A stretch of DNA of 64,000 nt from Actinomadura sp. J1-007 (GCF_009793335.1 NZ_WING01000001.1:7378001-7442000); one strand, 5' to 3'; positions 45,867-56,300 are shown, counted from the first letter of the stretch. The notes: generated by a model from the letters alone, not told the origin. Numbers and translations: made by a program.

Positions 45867-46532
45867 TCAACCGGCTCCCCGCCCGTCGCGGGGCCTGCTA
45901 TCGAAGGACGGGCTCGCGGGGGCGAGGAGGGCGATCGACGATTGGACGGCCGTCTCGGTGATCTCGCTGAGCCTTCGGCCGTCCTCGACGGTGGTGGCGG
46001 CCAGTTCGTAGAGGCCGCCGACCAGGATCAGCACCGTTTCCCGGGACACCCGCCCGGCGCCCGCGGCGCGCCATTCGTCGGTGTCGCACGCGGTCTGGAT
46101 CGTGGCGACGAACGCCTCCATGCCCTGGCGGTGCAGGCGGCGGGCCACGTCGCCGTTGAGCGAGGGCAGGTCCCGGATCGCGCAGACCATGACGGCGGGG
46201 TCGGCCTCGGCGCAGGCGATCCAGGTCTCCACGCCGCGGCGGATCTGGTCGCGCCACGGCGCGGTCCGGTCGATGGAGGCGGAGATCCGTTCGACGAGCA
46301 TGGTGTTGACGGCGGTCAGCAGCGCGATGAGGCACTCGTCCTTGCCCGCGAAGTGCTCGTAGAAGGTGCGCCGCGAGGTGCGGGCGTGGCGGACGATGTC
46401 GGCGACCGTGCTGGCGGAGTAGCCGCGTTCGGCGATGGAGGCGGCGAGACCGTCCAGGAGCCGGTCGCGGTGACCGTCGCCGGGGATGGTGGTCAGGGTT
46501 CTCTGATCAAGCTGCCGCCGCACAGCCGTCAT
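45867..46532 (-). CDS. TetR-family transcriptional regulator
   Basis: A 221-residue repressor with the DNA-binding domain at residues 20-70 (RDRLLDGLAASIAERGYSAS, then VADIVRHARTSRRTFYEHFA) and an all-helical ligand domain (AVMVCAIRDLPSLNGDVARRL onward). ATG 46532 is used; GGGATACC upstream is a poor ribosome site. It faces the reductase gene at 46768, and two identical-geometry palindromes at 46569-46607 lie just before its start, so autoregulation and control of the reductase are likely. Confidence 0.9.
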   Translation of the reverse strand: MTAVRRQLDQRTLTTIPGDGHRDRLLDGLAASIAERGYSASTVADIVRHARTSRRTFYEHFAGKDECLIALLTAVNTMLVERISASIDRTAPWRDQIRRGVETWIACAEADPAVMVCAIRDLPSLNGDVARRLHRQGMEAFVATIQTACDTDEWRAAGAGRVSRETVLILVGGLYELAATTVEDGRRLSEITETAVQSSIALLAPASPSFDSRPRDGRGAG

Positions 46533-46568
46533 GGTATCCCGCCTTTCGTGATGCCTCTTGAGTTGAAC

Positions 46569-46607
46569 GGTACATCGGCGTACCATCCGGCGGTACGGTC
46601 GTGTACC
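46569..46607. promoter_or_regulatory. Tandem TetR operator
   Basis: Two inverted repeats GGTAC-N6-GTACC, at 46569-46584 and 46592-46607, have the same arm length and spacer and are 23 bases apart centre to centre, about two helical turns. They lie 37 bases from the TetR start and 160 from the reductase start. Confidence 0.75.
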
Positions 46608-46767
46608 AGGCCGGGAAAGGCAATGCGTGGCACCCGCCACGTTCCGGCCGCTTCCGTGGCTCCGACGGCCTGGCGTACCCGCCGACGGCTCGCGGACGTC
46701 GTGTGGCCGCGGCGGGCGGATGCGAAGAATCCGATTCTGAGAACGGCGAGTTGAGGGCGAGTGAGCA

Positions 46768-47949
46768 ATGGCCATTGAGCGCGAGTACGACATCGTCCTG
46801 TTCGGAGCCACCGGCTTCACCGGCGCTCTGACCGCCGAATACCTGGCCGAGCACGCCCCGGCCACGACGCGCTGGGCACTGGCGGGCCGCAACGAGGCCA
46901 AGCTGAGGGCGGTGCGCGACCGGCTCGCGGCGATCGATCCGGCCTGCGCGGAACTGCCGCTGCTGCACGCCGACACGGGCGACGTGGCCTCGATCAAGGA
47001 GGTCGCGCGTTCCACCCGGGTCGTCATCACCACCGTCGGCCCGTACGTGCGGTACGGCGAGCCGCTGGTGGCCGCGTGCGCCGAGTCCGGCACCGACTAC
47101 CTCGACCTGACCGGCGAGCCCACGTTCATCGACCGGATGTACGTCGAGCACCACGCCGAGGCGGTACGCAGCGGCGCCCGGATCGTGCACGCGGCGGGCT
47201 TCGACTCGATCCCGCACGACCTCGGCGCCTACTTCACCGTCAAGCACCTGCCCGAGGGCGTTCCGCTGCACGTCGAGGGCTTCGTGCGGGCGAACGCGAC
47301 CATCTCCGGCGGCACGCTGCACTCGGCGATCGGCATCTTCTCCGACGTGCGCGGCATGATCAACGCCGAGCGCGAGCGGCGGCGCGTGGAGAGCCCCGTT
47401 CCGCGGGGCCGGACGATCCGGGTGTCCCGCCGGCCCGTCCCGCGGACGCGCGCCCGCTGGACGCTGCCGTTCCCGTCGATCGACGCGCAGATCGTGACGC
47501 GTTCGGCCGCCGCGAACGAGCGCTACGGCCCCGACTTCTCGTACGGGCACTATGTCGCCGTCAAGCGCCTTCCGGTCGCCGTGGGCCTGGCGGCGGGCGC
47601 CGGGGCGGCCGTGGCGCTCGCGCAGCTTCCGCCGACCCGCTCGCTGCTGCTGCGGTTGCGCGCCCCGGGCGACGGCCCGTCGGCCGAGCAGCGCGCCGGG
47701 CACTGGTTCAGCGTGAAGTTCGCCGGCGAGGGCGGCGGCAGGCGCGTCGTCACCGAGGTCAGCGGCGGCGACCCGGGCTACGGCGAGACGGCCAAGATGC
47801 TGGCCGAGTCGGCGCTGTGCCTGGCGTTCGACGATCTGCCCGCGTCCGCCGGCCAGGTCACGACGGCCACCGCCATGGGCGACGCCCTGATCGAACGGCT
47901 CGACCGGGCCGGCATCACCTTCCGAGTGCTGTCCGAGGAACGGCTGTAA
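46768..47949 (+). CDS. Trans-acting enoyl reductase/saccharopine dehydrogenase-like protein
   Basis: A 393-residue NAD(P)-dependent reductase of the saccharopine-dehydrogenase-like family that includes mycobacterial trans-acting enoyl reductases of lipid synthesis. The Rossmann motif is IVLFGATGFTGALTAEYL (residues 9-27), followed by LAGRNEAKLRAVRDRLA and the conserved stretches TTVGPYVRYGEPLVAACAE and AAGFDSIPHDLGAYF. A hydrophobic segment (VAVGLAAGAGAAVALAQLP, about 270-290) suggests membrane contact, as in its relatives. ATG 46768 has GTGAGCAATGG upstream and no clear site. Probable lipid substrate; control by the divergent TetR is inferred. Confidence 0.87.
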   Translation: MAIEREYDIVLFGATGFTGALTAEYLAEHAPATTRWALAGRNEAKLRAVRDRLAAIDPACAELPLLHADTGDVASIKEVARSTRVVITTVGPYVRYGEPLVAACAESGTDYLDLTGEPTFIDRMYVEHHAEAVRSGARIVHAAGFDSIPHDLGAYFTVKHLPEGVPLHVEGFVRANATISGGTLHSAIGIFSDVRGMINAERERRRVESPVPRGRTIRVSRRPVPRTRARWTLPFPSIDAQIVTRSAAANERYGPDFSYGHYVAVKRLPVAVGLAAGAGAAVALAQLPPTRSLLLRLRAPGDGPSAEQRAGHWFSVKFAGEGGGRRVVTEVSGGDPGYGETAKMLAESALCLAFDDLPASAGQVTTATAMGDALIERLDRAGITFRVLSEERL

Positions 47950-47988
47950 CGGCCTCCGCAAGCGCCGCCCACGGCCGCCTCTCTGGCT

Positions 47989-48014
47989 CCGGGAGTTGTA
48001 CCGGCAACTCCCGG
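47989..48014. terminator. Bidirectional hairpin terminator
   Basis: A perfect 10-bp stem (47989-47998 with 48005-48014) and 6-nt loop lie between converging genes that end at 47949 and 48024. Confidence 0.75.
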
Positions 48015-48023
48015 GGCGCGTGC

Positions 48024-48590
48024 TTATTTCTCGATCTCGTAGCACAGAAGTGCTATGCCGTTCTCGAACCGGGTGGCCTCGACCAGCTTCAGATTCTGCC
48101 GGTCCTCGAAGACGCGCCTTCCCTTCCCGCGTGTCTCCGGGCAGACCAGCATCCGGACCTCGTCGACGAGGCCGGCGTCCATCAGGGAGTGCATGAGTTC
48201 CAAGCTTCCCCACAGCCAGATGTCCTTGCCGCTCTGCCCCTTGAGCTCCCGGATGGTGGCGACCGGGTCGCGCGTCACGGTGGCGGCGGGAAAGCCGCCC
48301 CAGGGGGCGTCGTCCAGCTTCGACGAGGCGACGAACTTGGTGAGGTTGTTGAGCTTCTCGCCGTACTCGCCCTGTTCCTCGGCGTACGGCCAGTAGTCCT
48401 TGGTCTGGGCGTAGGTGTTCGCGCCGAGAATCATCGTGTCGACCGAGTCGATGAGTCCCATCAGGCTTTCCTCGAAGGCTTTTTCGGTGGTGTCGGAGAA
48501 GGGCTCCCCTGACACGAAGCCGAGCCCGCCGTCCTCCTCGGCGGCGAAGTTGTCGACGGTGACCCACTGCTGGACCCTGAGCTTGCGCAT
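48024..48590 (-). CDS. Dihydrofolate reductase family protein
   Basis: A 188-residue RibD-C/DHFR-like reductase: MRKLRVQQWVTVDNFAAEED is the first strand and loop, MILGANTYAQTKDYWPYAEE the cofactor region, KFVASSKLDDAPWGG the central strand and IWLWGSLELMHSLMDAGLVD the conserved nucleotide-binding turn. The frame is intact, unlike the related gene at 11662. True folate reduction is unlikely; many actinomycete members are riboflavin- or deazaflavin-type reductases of unknown substrate. ATG 48590 follows AAGAAGGAGAAC. The perfect palindrome 92 bases upstream (48682) may regulate it. Confidence 0.87.
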   Translation of the reverse strand: MRKLRVQQWVTVDNFAAEEDGGLGFVSGEPFSDTTEKAFEESLMGLIDSVDTMILGANTYAQTKDYWPYAEEQGEYGEKLNNLTKFVASSKLDDAPWGGFPAATVTRDPVATIRELKGQSGKDIWLWGSLELMHSLMDAGLVDEVRMLVCPETRGKGRRVFEDRQNLKLVEATRFENGIALLCYEIEK

Positions 48591-48681
48591 GGCGCCGTTC
48601 TCCTTCTTCACGCGGCCGGTTCGTGGCCGCTCGTGCCCCGGGGACGGAGCCGGCACCGCGTTCTCGACACCCTCCGCGGCA

Positions 48682-48697
48682 TGTGTTCCAGAACACA
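48682..48697. promoter_or_regulatory. 16-bp perfect palindrome upstream of the DHFR-like gene
   Basis: TGTGTTC-CA-GAACACA, with all arms paired. It is A/T-richer than its context and stands in the promoter region of the gene starting at 48590; it is the right size for a repressor dimer. No regulator gene is adjacent. Confidence 0.6.
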
Positions 48698-48787
48698 CCA
48701 ACGGTCGTGCCGCCGCCGTGGGCGCGGCGCACGGTGGTGCTGCTTCAGAGGCCCACGCGCCTCCATGGACGGTGAGGACCGAGCGGT

Positions 48788-49591
48788 TCAGGGTTTGCGG
48801 GCGACCGCGCAGAACTCGTCCACTTCGGGCGCGTCGCCGAACGGGTTCGTTTCCGGCCGCCATCGGGACAGGGGGCCCAGGCCGGGTTCGACGAGTTCCA
48901 GGCCGTCGAAGAAAGCCGCGATCTGCTCGGGGCTGCGGACGACCATCGGGACCGATCCGTTCTCGTTCCAGACGCGGATCGCCTCGTCGGTCCGTTCCCC
49001 GTGGACGGCGTTGGTGGTGTGCGTCATCGCCAGGTGGCTGCCGGACGGGATCGCGTCGACGAGCTCGCGCACGATGGCGCGGGCCTCGTCGTCGTCCCCG
49101 ATGAAGATCATGATGCCGAGCATCGTGATCCCGACGGGACGGGAGAAGTCGAGCGTGCGGGCGGCCTCGCGCAGGATCCGGCCGGGGTCGCGCACGTCGG
49201 CGTCGAGGTAGGTGGTGGCCCCCTCCGGGCTGCTGGTGAGCAGGGCGCGGGCGTGCGCGAGGACGAGCGGGTCGTTGTCGACGTACACGACCTTCGCCTC
49301 GGGGGCGGCCCGCTGCGCGACCTCGTGCGTGTTGTCGACCGTGGGCAGGCCGGTGCCGATGTCGAGGAACTGCCGGATTCCGGCCTCGTTCGCCATGTAC
49401 CGGACGGCGCGGCCCAGGAACGCCCGCTGGTGGCGGGCGAGGTCGGCGATCTCCGGATAGACCCGGAGGGTCGCGTCGCCGATCTCCCGGTCGACCGGGT
49501 AGTTGTCCTTGCCGCCGAGCCAGTAGTTCCAGATCCGGGCGGGATGCGAAACCGCCGTGTCGATCTGCACCGGCTCATCGCTGTCGGCCAT
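48788..49591 (-). CDS. SAM-dependent methyltransferase, DUF574 family
   Basis: A 267-residue protein of the actinomycete-specific DUF574 methyltransferase family. It has the family opening SHPARIWNYWLGGKDNYPVD (residues 14-33) and the SAM motif I FLDIGTGLPTVDNTHEVAQR, then VVYVDNDPLVLAHARALL (motif II acid), YLDADVRDPGRIL and PVGITMLGIMIFI. Genomes of this group often carry dozens of such genes, and no substrate is established. ATG 49591 is used; ATG 49606 adds five residues. Nothing nearby hints at a pathway. Confidence 0.92.
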   Translation of the reverse strand: MADSDEPVQIDTAVSHPARIWNYWLGGKDNYPVDREIGDATLRVYPEIADLARHQRAFLGRAVRYMANEAGIRQFLDIGTGLPTVDNTHEVAQRAAPEAKVVYVDNDPLVLAHARALLTSSPEGATTYLDADVRDPGRILREAARTLDFSRPVGITMLGIMIFIGDDDEARAIVRELVDAIPSGSHLAMTHTTNAVHGERTDEAIRVWNENGSVPMVVRSPEQIAAFFDGLELVEPGLGPLSRWRPETNPFGDAPEVDEFCAVARKP

Positions 49592-49824
49592 CTGGCACCG
49601 CTCCATCGCAGGATCGTGGCTGGAGATCTTCCGTTTTCCATCCTGTCCGCACTGCCGCCTTCCGCGTGTCGAACGGCGCCCGATGGCCGACGTCGGCCGA
49701 TTCGTCCCCTTCCATCTTCGCGAGGCGTCCGCGGACGAGGTGAGAATTCCGGTCGCAGGCACGGCCACGAGCGCGGCCGGAACGACACGATGAACCTTCA
49801 CAACGGATTCAGTCCCCGGGGGTG

Positions 49825-51053
49825 TCAGTGGCGGGGGCCGATCCAGGCGCGCAGGGCCAGGTGGAATTCGAGGCGTTGGGCGGGGTCGTGCAGGTCTTGG
49901 CCGAACAGGGCTTCGAGTTGGCGGAGGCGGTAGCGGACGGTCTGGGCGTGCACCTGCATGCGGGCGGCGACCTCGGTGGCGTTGAAGTTGTTCTCGATGC
50001 AGGTCAGGAACGTCTCGGCCAGTTTGTCGCGGGCGTGGACGCGGGGGGAGCGCAGGAGCGGCCGGAGTTTGCGGTCGACCAGGAGGGCGGTCAGGTCGGG
50101 GACTGGCCGATCAGGGTGGCCGGGATGTGGTCTGCGGCCGTGACGGGCGATGGCGCCGAGATGACGCCTTCGCGGACGAGCGCCAGAGCGTCGTGGGCGA
50201 GGCGCAGCGACAGGGCGCAGCGGGTCACCGGCATGGTCGGGCCGATCGCCGCGGTCCGGCCCGCCAGTGCGGTGTCCAGGGCGCGGCGGCGTCCCGGGCC
50301 GTCCGGGTCGGGGACGATGAGGCACGGTTCGTTGCGGTGGAGGCCGACGAGGGCGTCCGGCGGCAAGGCGGGACGCGGCGCGCGTTCGCCGGGCTGCCCC
50401 GACAGGGCGACCGCCGCCGCCGTCCGGGGGACCGGCCAGTCGCACTCGGCGGCGAGGAGCCGGATGTGCGCGAGTTCGGGGTCGGGTTCGATCAGCTTGT
50501 CCAGCAGTGCGCGCCGCCGGGCCTGGAGCCGTCCGGCCTGCCGGGCGCCGTCGCCGGCGTGGCCTTCGGCGGCGGCGGAGGCGAGCTGGTCGAGGTAGCC
50601 GAGCATCGCTTGCGTCATGCGTACGACGGTCGCCGAGGTGACGGGGGCGTCCAGCAGTTCCGCCCCCTCGGTCAGCCGCCGGATCGCGACGCCCGCGCCG
50701 ATCCGGAACGCGGCCTGGAGCGGTTCCAGGCTGCGGCCCCGGCGGGCTTCGGCGGCGCCGATTCGGCGGAAGTGCTCGGTGACGGCCGCGGACGGCAGGT
50801 CCGGGTCGCCGAGCAGGTCCACGAAATGGCCGATGGCCCACTCGATGGAGAAGGCGAGCGTACGGGCGCATCGGGCGTCGTGGGCGCGCACGTACACGGG
50901 CAGGTCCCGTTCGATCTGCCGGACGGCGTCGCGGGCCGCGTCCGGGACGCGTTCGCGCAGCGCGCTGATCAGCCTGTCCCGGCCTCCGGCGTCCGTGCCG
51001 GAGGCCGGGAAGAGGGACGCGGCGAGTGCGGGAGGCCGGACGGAAGGCGACAT
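49825..51053 (-). CDS. PucR-family regulator (frame broken)
   Basis: A roughly 409-residue regulator with a long helical N-terminal part (VPDAARDAVRQIERDLPVYV, then FRIGAGVAIRRLTEG), a PucR-type middle and the C-terminal HTH_30 (TFLTCIENNFNATEVAARMQ, then VHAQTVRYRLRQLEALFG). The halves lie in two frames; one G restored in the plus-strand run 50098-50101 changes the end from IGQSPT-stop to IGQSPDLTALLVDRKLRPLL. As written the product would lack its DNA-binding domain. ATG 51053 has GGAGAAGG upstream. It is 79 bases downstream of the secreted hydrolase on the same strand. Confidence 0.88.
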
Positions 51054-51132
51054 GCGGTCTCCTTCTCCCAGAGGTCGCTCGCGAGGGGTGCTCGACGCCC
51101 GCGGCGCGGGTGTCGTCCGACCGGACGCGGAC

Positions 51133-51984
51133 CTAGGAGGCTTGCTCGACTCTGGCGTTGCGTTCGACCTTGAGCCAGGTGGAGCCGGAGCAGATGCCGC
51201 AGTCGGGGCCGTAGAACACCGGCCGGGCCGTCTGGTCGCCCGCGAGGTGGTAGCGGAACCAGGCGGTGGTGATGCCGCGGAACCCGCCGCCGTCGCCAAC
51301 GGTGGTGAAGTGCGTGGCCCCGGCGAGTTCGGCGTAGAACGCGGGAACCTGCGTGGTGGCGGCGTAGAAGTTATGGACCCAGGCGGGACGGACGACGTTG
51401 TCGTTCTGCCCGGCCAGGTAGAGGGCGGGACCGTGGAGGGCGGACGCGGTGGCCAGCGGACCGGGCTGGATCGGGACGGTCGTGGTCACGCGCTTGTCGG
51501 CGGACGCGTTGATCGCGCCCGCGCCGCCCTGCGAGTGGCCGGTCGCGCCGACGTGGGCCAGGTCGACCCTGCCGCGGAACGGGCTGCCCGCCGTGCCGTT
51601 CAGGGCGGTGAGCCGGTCGATGCCCGCGCGCATCTGCGTCCCGGAGTTGGCGAACGCGGTGTTGGCGGCGGCCACGATGAACCCGTGGCTCGCCCAGTGC
51701 CGCAGCAGGCCGTCGTAGACGGGCGGGGTGGCGAACGTGCCGTTCCCCCAGACGATCACCGGGTACGGGGCGGCGCCCGCCGCGATGTCGCTCGGGTAGT
51801 AGAACGTCGTCGCCGCTTCCTTCTTCACCGCCACCTGGTGGGGGCCGGGCCGCTCCCACTGGGCGGGGGACGGCGCGGTCACGGGCGCCCGTTCGGCGGT
51901 GGCCGCGGCGTGGGCGGGCGGCGCGGCGAGCAGCGCGCCGGCCAGTGCGGCGGCGAGCAGGGGGACACGGGGGATGCGGCGCAT
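51133..51984 (-). CDS. Secreted alpha/beta hydrolase (polyester-hydrolase/chlorophyllase-like)
   Basis: A 283-residue exported hydrolase. Signal peptide: MRRIPRVPLLAAALAGALLA, cut after PPAHAAA. Mature enzyme: FYYPSDIAAGAAPYPVIVWG with the oxyanion strand, nucleophile elbow ATGHSQGGAGA (Ser about 160), acid in LYLAGQNDNVVRP and His in AGATHFTTVGDG. A cysteine pair near the end (GPDCGICSGSTW) can form a disulfide. The layout is that of lipases and cutinase-like polyester hydrolases, which attack polymeric or lipid esters outside the cell. It is flanked by two PucR regulators, one of which starts 118 bases away divergently. Confidence 0.88.
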   Translation of the reverse strand: MRRIPRVPLLAAALAGALLAAPPAHAAATAERAPVTAPSPAQWERPGPHQVAVKKEAATTFYYPSDIAAGAAPYPVIVWGNGTFATPPVYDGLLRHWASHGFIVAAANTAFANSGTQMRAGIDRLTALNGTAGSPFRGRVDLAHVGATGHSQGGAGAINASADKRVTTTVPIQPGPLATASALHGPALYLAGQNDNVVRPAWVHNFYAATTQVPAFYAELAGATHFTTVGDGGGFRGITTAWFRYHLAGDQTARPVFYGPDCGICSGSTWLKVERNARVEQAS

Positions 51985-52102
51985 GGCGGTTCCTCGGGGG
52001 AGAGGGCCGATGGGTCCGGGAGTGGCGAATGCACAAGTTGCCACTTTCCAAGACGCTTGTCTGTGCGCATCAGGGGCAATCTTCGCGTGGAAGAATTGGG
52101 CA

Positions 52103-53248
52103 ATGTCCCGAACCGAGGACCGCATGCTGGCGCGGCTGCCCGAGATCACCCGCGCGGCCGTGGACCGCTGCGCCGCCGAGATCCCGTTCTACCGGGCGCT
52201 GCCCCGCGAGCTGCTCGACGGCGAGGTGCACAGCGCGTTCACCGCGACCACCCGGCTGATCGCCGGCACCCTCCGGGAGGAGCGCGTCCCCAACGCCGTC
52301 GAGCTGACCGAGATCATCGACTGGTCGGCGCGGCGCGCGGCCGACGGGCTGCCGCTGGACGCGGCCATCGCCGCGTACCTGGTCGCGTCGGTGACCGAGT
52401 TCGAGCTGCTCTGCGACGGGTCCGACGCCCGCGAGACGCGCCGGTACGCCGCCCACACCCTGCGCTACCTGGCGAGCGTCCTGCCCGCGGTCGCGCTCGC
52501 CCACCTCCACGAGCAGCAGCAGATCGAAGGCCAGCGCCGCGACCTGCGCCGCGACCTGGTCTCCGCGCTGCTGTCCGGGGAGCCCGCCGCCGAGCTGGCC
52601 GAGCAGTCGGGCGTGACGCTCGCGCCCGGCTACCTCGTCGTGCTGCTGCGGCTGGCGCCCGGCGAGTCCGAGCCCCGCCGGACGATCCGCCGCGTCCAGT
52701 CCGCGCTGGACGCCCACCAGCAGGCCGACGTGCTGACCGCGCTCACCACCGACGGCGGCACGGTGCTGCTGCCCCTGACGCCGGACGCGTCCGCGCAGCT
52801 GCCCGCGCTGCTCGCCCGGATCGGCGAGGCGACCGCCCGCCCGGCCACCGCCGCCGTCGCCGCGGCGGGCGCCCTGGACGCCGTGCCCGACGCGCTCGGC
52901 GAGGCCGAGGAGGTCGCCGCCCTCGTCCACCGCCTGGACCTGCCGCCCGGCCTCTACCGGCTCGACGACGTCCTGCTCGAATACCAGCTCACCCGGCCGG
53001 GGCGGGCGCTGACGCGGCTCGCCGCCAAGCTGGAGCCCCTCGCCGGGAACCCCGTCCTGCTGGAGACGGCCCGCTGCTTCGTCCGGCACGGGCACAACCG
53101 CAGCCGCACCTCGACCGAGCTGCGCATCCACCGCAACACCCTCGACTACCGGCTCGGCAGGATCACGAAGATCACCGGCCTGGACCTGGCCGACCCGCGC
53201 GGCGTACGGCTCCTCGACGCCGCCGTCACCGCCCGCGCCCTGCTCTAG
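52103..53248 (+). CDS. PucR-family transcriptional regulator
   Basis: A 381-residue intact PucR-type protein. Residues 1-150 are the helical N-terminal domain seen in this branch (MSRTEDRMLARLPEITRAAV, then YLVASVTEFELLCDG), 165-280 the sensor/GGDEF-like domain, and the C-terminal HTH_30 reads ETARCFVRHGHNRSRTSTEL, then RIHRNTLDYRLGRITKITGL. No ribosome site is obvious before ATG 52103. Divergent from the secreted hydrolase and resembling the PucR at 49825 only in plan, it is the nearest candidate regulator of the hydrolase. PucR proteins usually respond to catabolic substrates. Confidence 0.9.
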   Translation: MSRTEDRMLARLPEITRAAVDRCAAEIPFYRALPRELLDGEVHSAFTATTRLIAGTLREERVPNAVELTEIIDWSARRAADGLPLDAAIAAYLVASVTEFELLCDGSDARETRRYAAHTLRYLASVLPAVALAHLHEQQQIEGQRRDLRRDLVSALLSGEPAAELAEQSGVTLAPGYLVVLLRLAPGESEPRRTIRRVQSALDAHQQADVLTALTTDGGTVLLPLTPDASAQLPALLARIGEATARPATAAVAAAGALDAVPDALGEAEEVAALVHRLDLPPGLYRLDDVLLEYQLTRPGRALTRLAAKLEPLAGNPVLLETARCFVRHGHNRSRTSTELRIHRNTLDYRLGRITKITGLDLADPRGVRLLDAAVTARALL

Positions 53249-53343
53249 GCGCGGACGCTCGCTCGCCCTGGCCCGTGCCCACTCGGCTGGGCAGAATGTG
53301 GGGTCTGCCGCCGGTGGCGGACGTCGGATGGGGAAGTGGACGA

Positions 53344-56300
53344 GTGGAGACTGACACGCCCCGCGAGTGGCGTTCCGGTGACGTCGTCCTGGACCTCTAC
53401 GAGGTCCGCGATGTGATCCGTACGGGTGGGATGGGGCTGGTCTACCGTGTGCGGCACCGCGGGTGGGACGTGGAGCTGGCGGTCAAGGCGCCCCGGCTGG
53501 AACTGGTGGCCACCCGGCGCGGACTGGACGACTTCGAGACCGAGGCGGCGACCTGGGTCGGCCTCCGCGAGCATCCGCACACGGTGAACTGCGTGTACGT
53601 CCGCAGGCTGGACGGCCTGCCCAGGGTGTTCGCGGAATGGCTGGACGGCGGGAGCCTGGCCGACGCCGTACGCTCCGGCGGCCTCTACACCGGCGGGCCT
53701 CGGGCGGTGCTCGGACGCGTTCTGGATGTGGCCGTGCAGACCGCGTGGGGCATCCGGCACGCGCACCGGCACGGCCTGGTCCACCAGGACGTGAAGCCGG
53801 CGAACGTGCTGCTCACCCGGGACGGCACGGCGAAGCTGACGGACTTCGGGCTGGCGGGGGCGCGCGCCGTGGCCGGGGAGGTCGGGCTCGTACCGCCGGG
53901 CACGAGCGTGCCGGCCGGGTACGCGGGGATGACGCCGGCCTACTGCTCGCCCGAGCAGGCGCGGGCCGCCGCGTGGAGGCGGGGCGGCGGCCGGCCTCGG
54001 GAGCGGATGGGGCGGGCGACCGACACGTGGTCGTGGGCGCTGACCGTCCTGGCGATGTTCGTGGGGCGTCCGCCGTGCCGGTCCGGGCAGGCAGGGGCCG
54101 AGGTGTTCGCCGAGTTCGTCAGGAACGGGGCGAACGCCCGGGGCGACGCCGCGGGGCTCCCTGCCATGCCGCAGGGGCTGGTGGCGTTGCTCCGACGGTG
54201 CCTCGCCCGGGAGCCGGAACAGCGCCCGAAGGACCTGGACGAAGTGGCCGCGGAACTCGCCGGGATCTATGCCGAGGCCCTCGGCGAGCCCTATCCGAGA
54301 CCCGAGCCCCGGATGGCCGTACGGCTCGCGGACGAGCTGTCCAACCAGGCCCTGTCGCTGCTGGACCTGGGGAAGAGCGAGCAGGCCGAGGCGCTGTGGC
54401 GGCGGGCCGCCCAGATCGACCCGCGCAATCCGCACGTGGCGTACAACCGCGGCCTTCACCAGTGGCGGGCCGGACGCGTGACCGACGCGCAGTTCCTCGC
54501 CGACCTGGAGGCGGTCCGCGCCGCCCGTTCCGACGACTGGAGGTGCGGATACCTGCTGGGCCTAGCGCATATGGAACGCGGCGACGCGCAGGCCGCGCGG
54601 AGCGCCTTGCGGGCCGCAGCCGCGCACGCGCCCGGCGGTGCCCGCGAGCTCACCGCCGCCCTCGCCCTGGCCGATCGCATGCCCAGGCCCGAGCCCCCGG
54701 TGGTCCTGGCCGATCGCCTCGATCCGGTGTCCGCCGTGGCCATCAGCCAGGACGGCAGGACCGGGCTCTCCGCCGGAGCAGGAACGATCCGCGTATGGGA
54801 CCTGATCGACCGCCGCCCCGTGCGGGCGATCAGCACGGCGGACGACGCGTCCGGCGAGACGTACGGCGGCGTGGACCTGGCGCTCGACGCGAACGGCGCC
54901 CGCGCGGTCTCCGCCGAGGAGGGCGGTCCCGCGCGGATCTGGGACCTCACCACCGGCCGCCTCGACCGCGTCCTCACCGACCGGGCCGAAGGCGGGCAGA
55001 GCCCTCCCGTTCAGCGCGCCGACCGGCCCATCAACCCGAACGGCCTGGTCGCCATGAGCGCCGACGGCCGCCTCGCCCTGTCCCTGCACGATGACGGGGC
55101 CGTTCGGACCTGGGACACCGCGACCGGCCGCCGCCTGAACGTTCTCAAGGAGGGCCCTGGCGGCGAGGGGTACTTCCGCTCGGTCGGCCTCAGCGCTGAT
55201 GGCCGCATCGCGCTCGGGCTCGGCAAAGTGCACAGCGGCCCGTGGATGTGGGGTGACTCTGGCGTCGTTCAGGTGTGGGACACCCGCACCGGTCGCCTGC
55301 TGCGCAACTTCGGCACCGGATGCGTGATGGCGTGGCTCAGCGCCGACGGTCGAACGGTCGTCGCGCAGGAGGGCCGCTACGCGGAGGCCCGCGTCCGGGT
55401 CTGGGACGTGGAGACGGGTCGGGAACGCTGCGCCGTCGACCGCCCCGGAGGGAGGGGCTGGAGTTTCGCCGTGAGCGGCGACGGCCGCGTTGCGCTGTCC
55501 ACCAGGGAGACCGGCGTCCAGTGCTGGGAGCTGACCACGGGACGGTGCCTGCACACGTGGCCGATGGCGCGGCCGGGACCGGACTGGGGAGAACTCACGG
55601 TCGCCTTGAGCGCTGACGGCCGGGTCGCGCTCGTGGGCGACGATTCCGGCACCGTCACACTGCGGGAGGTGCCGCGCGAGGGCCCGGCCGCCGTGTGGAG
55701 TTACGTGCTCCCGCGTGCGGCCACGGACCGGCTCCGCGGCAACGAGGAGATCAACCGCGCCCTCGACCGCACCAGCGCGTTCATGGCGGACGGCCGGTTC
55801 CAGCGCGCGGCCGATGAGATCCGCCGGGCACGGGCCGTGCCCGGCTACCGGCGGCATCTCGCGCTGCTCGACCGCTGGCAGGACCTCGCACGAGCCGGAC
55901 GACGCGGCACGCTGACCGACGCGTGGCCGCGAGACGTCCTGCCCACCGTGGGCCAGTTCCGCTCCATGGTCTGCGGAACGACGATGAGCCTCGACGGCTC
56001 GCTGGCGTTGGTCAGCAACGAGCGCGGCACGGTCAGGGCATGGGACCTGCGCGCCGGAGGACGGCACCGCAGCCTGGAGGGGCATTCCGGACGGGTCCCG
56101 TCCCTCGCCGTCAGCGGCGACGGCCGGATCGCCGTATCGGCCGGGGAGGACGGCACCGTCCGGGTCTGGGAGGCGGAGTCAGGGCACTGCCGGCACGTAC
56201 TGCGCGGCCACAGCGGCTGGGTGAACGAGGTGGCGGTCAGCGTGGACGGCCGTGTCGGTCTGTCCGCCGGAGACGACGCCACCCTCCGCGTCTGGGACCT

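Noticed and set aside
46507..48732. A 741-codon minus-strand open frame
   Set aside because: It lies opposite the saccharopine-dehydrogenase-like gene and out of frame with the DHFR-like gene; it is Arg/Gly/Asp-rich noise.
50617..53343. An upstream extension of the WD40 kinase frame, some 900 codons
   Set aside because: It runs over the PucR and hydrolase genes in another frame and on the other strand, is compositionally meaningless, and the kinase has a GTG at 53344 with a nearby purine-rich site.
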